From Nostoc sp. LEGE 12450 (GTDB taxonomy: Bacteria; Cyanobacteriota; Cyanobacteriia; Cyanobacteriales; Nostocaceae), in assembly GCF_015206895.1 (NCBI RefSeq), contig NZ_JADEXU010000071.1, forward strand, positions 1-38,722: DNA of 38,722 bases, read 5' to 3'. Below the pieces are notes generated by a model, which saw only the letters and a program-made list of their open reading frames with translations, searched no databases and had not been told where the DNA came from. Below, one piece after another: positions 33,832 to 38,722 of the stretch (its first letter is position 1; each line of letters opens with the position of its first letter). The position numbers were made by a program, and so were the translations under genes.

Positions 33832-34383
33832 TTACTGCATCTGGTCAAGCATGTCGGAGAACGCCGCCTTGAGTTTGAGGGCTTTTTTGATTTCGTCGGA
33901 ACTTACGTACGGATACTCTCCGTATTCAAGGAAGCTCGGACGCTGGTGCTCACGGACGAATTGAATGAACGCTGGCGTGTTCGTCTTCCAGTCCATGGGA
34001 AATCCCTCAAGATTCTCGAAAATAGTATTGATTCCGTACTGTGAAAAGAGTGCGACGGCATCCTCGGTGTATTTGTCGAAGTCTGTGTCGAAGATGCCCT
34101 GGTACATGAAGTATGTGTCCTTGCCGATGTCAAACAGCACCCAGCGCAGGTAATGCAGTTTGAGCACAGCCAGACCGTCTGGTAAGTCGGCGATGGTCTT
34201 CTCGATCTTCTTCCCATATTCGCGGATAGTCTCCTCCGTGCCGGGCTTGATTTTCGCGATGATCGTGAAGCCATAGCACGCGGGAGTCTTAGGAAAAATC
34301 GGTCCGTATCTTCCCTGTTCCTGTGCGAAGACTCCCCCCTTTGGGATTGCCATGGCGGCGGGTTTCGTCCAATCGTTGTGCAT
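33832..34383 (-). CDS. Uncharacterised ferredoxin-like small protein, first gene of DyP operon
   Basis: 183 residues with AGGAAG before ATG 34383. I do not recognise the family by name. FTIIAKIKPGTEETIREYGK followed by LHYLRWVLFDIGKDTYFMYQ and GIFDTDFDKYTEDAV resembles the alpha/beta ferredoxin-like (dimeric alpha-beta barrel) fold that also builds DyP peroxidases, so it may be a half-size relative or accessory. No signal peptide or membrane segment. It is followed after 20 bases by the DyP gene. A second long frame on the same strand over this gene is a shadow. GC-rich, unlike the surrounding host DNA. Confidence 0.75.
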   Translation of the reverse strand: MHNDWTKPAAMAIPKGGVFAQEQGRYGPIFPKTPACYGFTIIAKIKPGTEETIREYGKKIEKTIADLPDGLAVLKLHYLRWVLFDIGKDTYFMYQGIFDTDFDKYTEDAVALFSQYGINTIFENLEGFPMDWKTNTPAFIQFVREHQRPSFLEYGEYPYVSSDEIKKALKLKAAFSDMLDQMQ

Positions 34384-34422
34384 ATCAATCTTCCTTTCTT
34401 GGGTGGCGTTATTAAACTGTTG

Positions 34423-34825
34423 TTAGACGTTTAAGCCAAACTCGTAGCGATTGATAAAGAACCCAATAACCAAGTCATGCATTTCCTCAGTCTTAGAAAA
34501 GCAAATTGTTTTTCTAGCTAGTCGCTTCAGCCGAGTTCTTAAATTTAGATGTTTATGTGCAATTCTTTGAGTCTTTCTCTTGCCAATCTCATGTTTTTCC
34601 GTAGGTAAATGCCATTCATAAGCTCCCCAACCATCTGTATAGTATTTCTTAACACCAAATGGCTCTAATCAATTTTTTAGCTTCAGAAATACTTCGTCTT
34701 ACACACTGTCCAAATGCGTAAGCTAAAACTTTGCTTGTCAGGCGGTCGATAGCACCTACGTAACTCCACACTTCATCTAGTTCGGACTCTTCAATCCCTT
34801 CCAGATCAGGAAGCAGGACGGTCAT
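34423..34825 (-). pseudogene. Decayed IS1-family transposase (InsB-like)
   Basis: From ATG 34825 one frame reads LLPDLEGIEESELDEVWSYV, lacks about ten residues expected next, continues AIDRLTSKVLAYAFG and stops after RAIWC. A second frame carries KKYYTDGWGAYEWHLPTEKH and RLARKTICFSKTEEMHDLVI to TAA 34423. These are the ELDE, TDxWxxY and RKTxCFSK blocks of IS1-type DDE transposases. The N-terminal zinc-finger part is missing. It is inactive and does not explain the ends of the larger element. Weak inverted words AAACTGTTG (34414) and CAACAGTTT (34878) could be what is left of its own ends. Confidence 0.85.
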
Positions 34826-35246
34826 AGGACAGACCTAAATCACTTATTTAACCCCGGCTTCTATTATTACAGTATTCCAACAGTTTGATCGCATTACCAA
34901 CGGATCTATACTTTTCGGTAGATACAAATCACTCTATCGGCTTAATAAGGCAGTAGTTTCAACACGATAATTCCAATTTCTTTAGGAGGATGCAGAGTGA
35001 TTTATTTCTGTTTATAAATCAGCTATGAGTACAGTTTGATAGATAATTTCTATGTCTATTGAGTCACTTTAAGAAGTAACTTCAAGAATTGTTCAACAGT
35101 CATTAGATTAAATACACAAATATTCATTATGAATAAATTTAATTGCTAGAATCTGTTAGTTTGCTGGCTGATTGTTGTCCTGCTTTAGCGTAATTTCGGA
35201 ATCTTGTAGTGATTTTTCACCATCCAGGATCAGTTATTTGAAAACC
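34826..35246. other. Intergenic region inside the mobile element
   Basis: AT-rich, 421 bases between the IS1 remnant and the transporter gene. A strong AGGAGG word occurs at 34984-34989 but no gene of meaningful length follows. It must hold the transporter promoter. Confidence 0.45.
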
Positions 35247-36113
35247 ATGCAGCATCCCTTACTACTGATACTCGTTAAAGTCACTATTTTTTCTCTAATG
35301 TTAGCCATAGGGTGCAACCTCTCCTTTGAAAAGATGCGCTCCTTCTGGCGAAAACCTGTCTTAGTATTCCGTGCGCTTTTAGCGGTTGTTGTGCTGGTTC
35401 CTCTAGTGGTGATTCTGCTGTTGAAACTGTTTAACTTACCATCAGCAGTGATGATCGGATTGGCAATACTTGCAGCTTCTCCGGGTGCGCCTTTGACCAC
35501 AAAGCGATCGCAACAGGCTGGAGGCAGCTTCCACTACTCAGCAAGTCTTCAGCTAACTCTGGCAATACTTGCGGTTTTTGTTACTCCCATCACTTTGGCG
35601 ATTTTTGCCGCCTTATTTGAGAGTATTCCCCAAAAAGTAGCAATTGTGGACGTTGCCCGACAAGTGATTATGGTGCAGTTATTACCTGTCAGTCTCGGTA
35701 TTTTGATGCAAAAGTTCGCGCCTACATTTACCCAACAGATTGCTAAACCCTTGACTTTTATTGCTAACAGTCTCTTTTTAGTAATGGTTGTTTTAGTGTG
35801 CATCTTAGGGCTGCCACTGTTTTCCAGAGTTGGGCAATTACCACTCGTAGCGATCGCAATTATGGTGATTGTCTCTCTAGGAATTGGACACACCTTAGGC
35901 AGACTCGATGATGATATGCGAGCTACCTTGGCGATTTTCTGTATTGCTCGTAATTTTGGTTTAGCTTTGTTTATCGCTATTTTGAATCATGTACAGCAGA
36001 TGGTGATTCCGACACTGGTAGCTTACGTAATTTTGGGAGCTTTTATAGGTGTTCCCTACTCAATCTGGAATAAACATAGATTAGCCAAAACTAGCCCAAA
36101 TGTTGGTATTTGA
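35247..36113 (+). CDS. Bile acid:sodium symporter (BASS/SBF)-family transporter
   Basis: 288 residues from ATG 35247 (MQHPLLLILVKV). An upstream extension to 35172 is possible but polar and lacks a ribosome-binding site. The chain is strongly hydrophobic with about nine or ten membrane helices. ASPGAPLTTKRSQQAGG and the later CIARNFGLALFIAIL resemble the two crossover motifs of the SBF/BASS fold, whose members import organic acids with sodium. The substrate is unknown and not necessarily bile acid. Codon and base use are host-like, unlike the GC-rich DyP operon in the same element. It ends about 100 bases before the right inverted repeat. Confidence 0.85.
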   Translation: MQHPLLLILVKVTIFSLMLAIGCNLSFEKMRSFWRKPVLVFRALLAVVVLVPLVVILLLKLFNLPSAVMIGLAILAASPGAPLTTKRSQQAGGSFHYSASLQLTLAILAVFVTPITLAIFAALFESIPQKVAIVDVARQVIMVQLLPVSLGILMQKFAPTFTQQIAKPLTFIANSLFLVMVVLVCILGLPLFSRVGQLPLVAIAIMVIVSLGIGHTLGRLDDDMRATLAIFCIARNFGLALFIAILNHVQQMVIPTLVAYVILGAFIGVPYSIWNKHRLAKTSPNVGI

Positions 36114-36219
36114 GAGATCAAAAACCGGGGTTATTAGTAACTGTGTACTAAATTCAGCATTCTGTATTCGTTAAAAACTAGAGGGATTAAATAAGCTGAA
36201 AACTATACATATCAGGTGT

Positions 36220-36264
36220 TTTCAGCCTCTATTTCCGAATTCACAGGGATCTCGGCTCCATGCC
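36220..36264. repeat. Right terminal inverted repeat
   Basis: Starts TTTTCAGCCTCTATTTCCG and ends CAGGGATCTCGGCTCCATGCC, the complement of the left repeat with five mismatches. On the minus strand it adds GMEPRSL and a TGA to the interrupted acetyltransferase. Confidence 0.92.
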
Positions 36265-36600
36265 TTGTTGAGCTACTACACCATCCAAGCCGATGTTACG
36301 ATCGGCACCGAGATAGTCAATTGCTGTCTTCCAAATTTTCATACCCAACCCCTGCCCACGAAACTGGGGTTTCACAATGTAAAAACCTAGAAAGCCAAAG
36401 TGTTGATCGTAAGCAACAACAGAAATACACCCCACTGGCTCACCATTCAATTCGCCCAATAAAAAACCGTTCTTGTCAGTTTGATAAAAAGATTCAGCAT
36501 CATACCTTCCTGGATTCCAACCTTCGCTTGCTGCCCAAGTAATCGCCAAATCAATTTCCGACCTTTTCATTGTGCGGACGATGAAGTCGTAAGGGATCAT
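36241..36600 (-). pseudogene. GNAT acetyltransferase, N-terminal half (gene split by mobile element)
   Basis: The frame from ATG 36600 gives 112 native residues ending LDGVVAQQ, then seven residues and a stop read from the element's inverted repeat. The acetyl-CoA-binding motif A is intact: FYIVKPQFRGQGLGMKIW. The native gene continues at 31104 (DNYKKSG...), giving a protein of 281 residues in total. The remaining half-protein keeps the cofactor loop but lacks the C-terminal domain, so it may be inactive or have altered activity. It has no operon partner on its 5' side within 120 bases. Confidence 0.9.
36265..36269. repeat. Target-site duplication TTGTT, right copy
   Basis: Second copy of the five bases found at 31105-31109, lying directly outside the right inverted repeat. 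Confidence 0.9.
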
Positions 36601-36720
36601 AATATCATATTACTATGAGGTTGTTAACTATTTAACTTCGCTTTCGCAAACCCAGCGATAACTCTTAATATTTTTATACTCATCTCTTGTAAAATTACAT
36701 TTGTTCTGATATAACATCAA

Positions 36721-37578
36721 TCACTCGAATACTACTGTTCTATTACCATATACTAATACACGATTTTGTAAGTGCGATCGCACCGCTCTTGCTAATACAA
36801 TTCTCTCCAAATCTTTGCCTTTTCTCACTAAATCATCCACTTCATCACGGTGACTAACTCGCACTACATCCTGTTCAATTATTGGCCCTGCATCTAAATC
36901 AGCAGTGGCATAATGAGCAGTTGCCCCAATAATTTTTACCCCACGTTCAAAAGCTCGGTGATAGGGGTTTGCACCAATAAAAGCTGGTAAAAATGAGTGA
37001 TGAATATTAATAATTTGCGGAAATTGATTAATAAAATCTGCACTAACAATCTGCATATATTTTGCCAATACAACTAAATCTATTTTGTAGTGGCGGAGTA
37101 ATTCTAATTGTTTGGCTTCTTGTTCTGATTTATTGTCTTTAGTAATGGGAACGTGCTGAAAATCGATATTAAATTGTTCTGCTACTACCTTTAAATTAGC
37201 ATGATTACTAATAATTAAAGGAATTTCAGCCATAAATTCTTTAGCGCGTTGTCGCCAAATTAAATCAAATAGACAATGGTCTTGCCGACTTACCCAAATA
37301 GCAATGCGTGGTACTGTATCAGAAAAACGTATTTCCCACTTAGCGCTAAGAGGTTGTGCGATCGCATTAAAAGCTGGGGCAATAAACTCACGCGGTAAAT
37401 TAAACCCCTCTAGCTGCCATTCAATACGGGTGAGAAATAAGCCAGCAGCAAAGTCTGTATGCTGATCTGCATGGATAATATTACCACCGTTAGAATAGAT
37501 GAAATTGGCAAATTTCGCCACTAGTCCCCGTTGATCTGGGCAGGAAATCAGCAATGTTGCTGTGGGATTTGTCATCAT
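36721..37578 (-). CDS. purU: Formyltetrahydrofolate deformylase
   Basis: 285 residues, the usual length. It hydrolyses 10-formyl-THF to THF and formate, balancing one-carbon pools and supplying formate to purine synthesis. An N-terminal ACT domain (about 5-85: ATLLISCPDQRGLVAKFANF) is followed by a formyltransferase-fold domain. Key signs are NIHHSFLPAFIGANPYHRAF, with the conserved His, and GATAHYATADLDAGPIIEQD, with the catalytic Asp. It starts at one of two adjacent ATGs (37578 or 37575). It lies 23 bases after the DUF4340 gene on the same strand and may be read through with it, though the functions are unrelated. Confidence 0.95.
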   Translation of the reverse strand: MMTNPTATLLISCPDQRGLVAKFANFIYSNGGNIIHADQHTDFAAGLFLTRIEWQLEGFNLPREFIAPAFNAIAQPLSAKWEIRFSDTVPRIAIWVSRQDHCLFDLIWRQRAKEFMAEIPLIISNHANLKVVAEQFNIDFQHVPITKDNKSEQEAKQLELLRHYKIDLVVLAKYMQIVSADFINQFPQIINIHHSFLPAFIGANPYHRAFERGVKIIGATAHYATADLDAGPIIEQDVVRVSHRDEVDDLVRKGKDLERIVLARAVRSHLQNRVLVYGNRTVVFE

Positions 37579-37601
37579 AATATCGCCAGATTTGGAATTA
37601 A

Positions 37602-38225
37602 TTATTTGCTGTTTGTCGGAGTCGGTTTAGGAATGGTGAGCGGAGGAAGTTTCTGACTATTGTCTACAGGTTGCTTCCACTCTGATAATTCCCGATTCAC
37701 GGCATTTGCAAAATCTGTAGATACCAACAGCACGTTTATATTTCCATCGGGTTTAGCAGCAGGGTCTGCTTGAGCATATAAAAAACGTCCGTTAAAGTTA
37801 GCTTTACCCAAAATCAACTGATGGTTTTGCCGATTTTTTAAGGTGATATTGATAGTTGCTGGGGGTTCATCTAAAGCAAATTGCCCAAGCTCTTTTGGTG
37901 GAGTTGATAAAGTACGATCGCTCTTACCTTTGACCAACAAATCCATCAAATAAGAAACAATAGCATCATTTGCTGGGCCTGATACTGGAGATTTAATTAC
38001 CCACTTGGAATTACTGGATTCAGGGCTACGTTCCAGATTCAGGGTGAGTTTTTTTGTTTTAACTGTTAGAGATTGCACATCATCGGCGGCAAAAGAGAAA
38101 ATTTGCTTATTTTCCTCTTTAGTTTCTTCTCGCACAGTCGCACCCCGAATCTCAGAGAAGTAAACAAAACCACCTAAACCCAGCGCTAGCAGTATCAAAA
38201 TTAAAGTCGTTCTCGGCAATTTCAT
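37602..38225 (-). CDS. DUF4340 membrane-anchored protein
   Basis: 207 residues. One N-terminal membrane helix (about 7-24, TLILILLALGLGGFVYF) anchors a domain of the DUF4340 family on the outer face, with WVIKSP, LGQFALDEPPATINITLK and LILGKANFNGRFLYAQ as typical blocks. The Pro-rich end (PPLTIPKPTPTNSK) is low complexity. DUF4340 proteins commonly accompany GldG-type ABC auxiliary proteins; here it lies 50 bases downstream of one. The ABC system's substrate in cyanobacteria is not known. Confidence 0.88.
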   Translation of the reverse strand: MKLPRTTLILILLALGLGGFVYFSEIRGATVREETKEENKQIFSFAADDVQSLTVKTKKLTLNLERSPESSNSKWVIKSPVSGPANDAIVSYLMDLLVKGKSDRTLSTPPKELGQFALDEPPATINITLKNRQNHQLILGKANFNGRFLYAQADPAAKPDGNINVLLVSTDFANAVNRELSEWKQPVDNSQKLPPLTIPKPTPTNSK

Positions 38226-38275
38226 TTTTTAGTCATTTGTCATTGGGACTGAGGGAGAATTCCTAACTCCTAACT

Positions 38276-38722
38276 TTACCGTCGTTTCCACCAAATAATA
38301 ACTGCGATCGCAAACCCAATTAAAGGTAAAAGCAACAGAGATGACAATATTAAAAGATTGCCTTGTGTGGTTGTCAGGGTTATCCGACGGTTTTTTGGTT
38401 CTTTGGGGCGAATGGAAAGGGGTTGCTGATCCTGTTGACTCAGCCAAGTAACTGAGTTGAGGAATACATCTCCATTTAATTGCTGTTGAAACAAGCCATC
38501 GGTGGCGAAATCAGAATTTCCTAAAACTACTAACCTTGACTCGGTGGCTGTTTGCGATGAGGGAGTTGGGGAAGGAGTGGGAGTAGGGGAGGCAGAGGAA
38601 GCAGGGGGAGCTTTTCTTTGAGTGGTTGGTGAAGGTGTCGGTGCAGCTTGGGGAGTGGAAACCGATTTGGGTGTTTGTTTTCTTGTTAAGGCTACGCCCA
38701 AGGTTAAAGGCCCTTTCAGGTC
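38276..38722 (-). CDS. GldG-like ABC transporter auxiliary protein (5' part outside window)
   Basis: The frame is open to the window edge, so only the last 148 residues are seen. It shows a Ser/Thr/Pro/Ala-rich linker (APTPSPTTQRKAPPASS), then RLVVLGNSDFATDGLFQQQL, typical of the ABC_transp_aux (PF09822)/GldG periplasmic domain. A C-terminal membrane helix (LLILSSLLLLPLIGFAIAVI) and a basic end WWKRR complete it. The neighbouring DUF4340 gene supports this assignment; the ATPase and permease genes are expected beyond the edge. The long Pro-rich linker is presumably not conserved. Confidence 0.85.
   Translation of the reverse strand, partial: DLKGPLTLGVALTRKQTPKSVSTPQAAPTPSPTTQRKAPPASSASPTPTPSPTPSSQTATESRLVVLGNSDFATDGLFQQQLNGDVFLNSVTWLSQQDQQPLSIRPKEPKNRRITLTTTQGNLLILSSLLLLPLIGFAIAVIIWWKRR

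Larger units (their letters stand above)
31110..36264. mobile_element. 5155-bp cassette with 45-bp terminal inverted repeats and no intact transposase
   Basis: Bounded by inverted repeats 31110-31154 and 36220-36264 (40 of 45 positions identical) and by a 5-bp direct repeat. It sits in the reading frame of a GNAT gene. The cargo is a three-gene DyP peroxidase operon, a decayed IS1-type transposase, a MITE-like palindrome and a bile acid:sodium symporter-family gene. A 5-bp duplication with repeats near 40 bases is typical of Tn3-family transposons, and Tn3-type repeats flanking cargo without tnpA are known as mobile insertion cassettes. Family assignment is inference: the ends start GGCAT and not the usual GGGG. 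The structure itself is directly visible. Confidence 0.88.

Noticed and set aside
33903..34388. 161-codon minus-strand frame overlapping the first DyP-operon gene
   Set aside because: Arg/Ser-rich, out of frame with the gene that has the good AGGAAG site and fits the operon spacing.
34414..34886. AAACTGTTG / CAACAGTTT pair as IS1 ends
   Set aside because: Only nine bases match and the flanks differ. Too weak to define an insertion sequence boundary.

Overview
The window looks like chromosomal DNA of a filamentous, Nostoc-like cyanobacterium. This rests on the many GCGATCGC (HIP1) octamers, the short tandem heptamers and nested palindromes between genes that are typical of Nostoc and Anabaena genomes, and a gene set that fits (DnaK2-like Hsp70, HEAGH membrane protease, bacterial lipoxygenase, GldG/DUF4340 pair). 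The background is AT-rich, with two clearly more GC-rich blocks (about 5.0-10.2 kb and 31.4-34.4 kb) that look acquired.

Layout. 1-2.8 kb: a partial class I/II aminotransferase, a small conserved protein and a TPR protein, all on the minus strand. 2.8-3.7 kb: gene debris and a nested palindromic element. 3.7-10.2 kb: an AraC-type regulator divergent from a run of oxidoreductase genes (cupin, SDR, zinc alcohol dehydrogenase, SDR, aldo/keto reductase). Between the intact genes lie at least four decayed pieces: two cupin tails, a deleted aldo/keto reductase and a carboxymuconolactone decarboxylase-like remnant. The layout recalls the YqhC-YqhD/DkgA aldehyde-stress arrangement of enterobacteria. 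10.4-12.2 kb: an ABC exporter. 12.9-16.9 kb: acetoacetate decarboxylase-like protein, dnaK and an NAD(P)-binding protein whose translation start has been tandemly duplicated. 17.1-20.6 kb: two histidine kinases, the second with intergenic-type repeats translated as a linker. 21-24.5 kb: AIM24-family protein and alaS. 25.6-30.2 kb: diguanylate cyclase, M41-like membrane protease, lipoxygenase and a DUF2945/DUF3140 pair.

The most notable structure is at 31110-36264. It is a 5155-bp element with 45-bp imperfect terminal inverted repeats (40/45 identical), flanked by a 5-bp direct repeat TTGTT. It sits inside a two-domain GNAT acetyltransferase gene, whose halves lie at 36600-36265 and 31104-30595 on the minus strand. 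Removing the element with one TTGTT copy restores a single 281-residue reading frame. The element carries a GC-rich three-gene operon (ferredoxin-like small protein, DyP-type heme peroxidase, uncharacterised 342-346 aa protein), a decayed IS1-type transposase, a 199-bp palindromic MITE-like sequence and a bile acid:sodium symporter-family transporter. No intact transposase was seen, so it resembles a mobile insertion cassette mobilised in trans, possibly of the Tn3 type.

The right end (36.7-38.7 kb) holds purU, a DUF4340 membrane protein and the C-terminus of a GldG-like protein, probably one minus-strand group.
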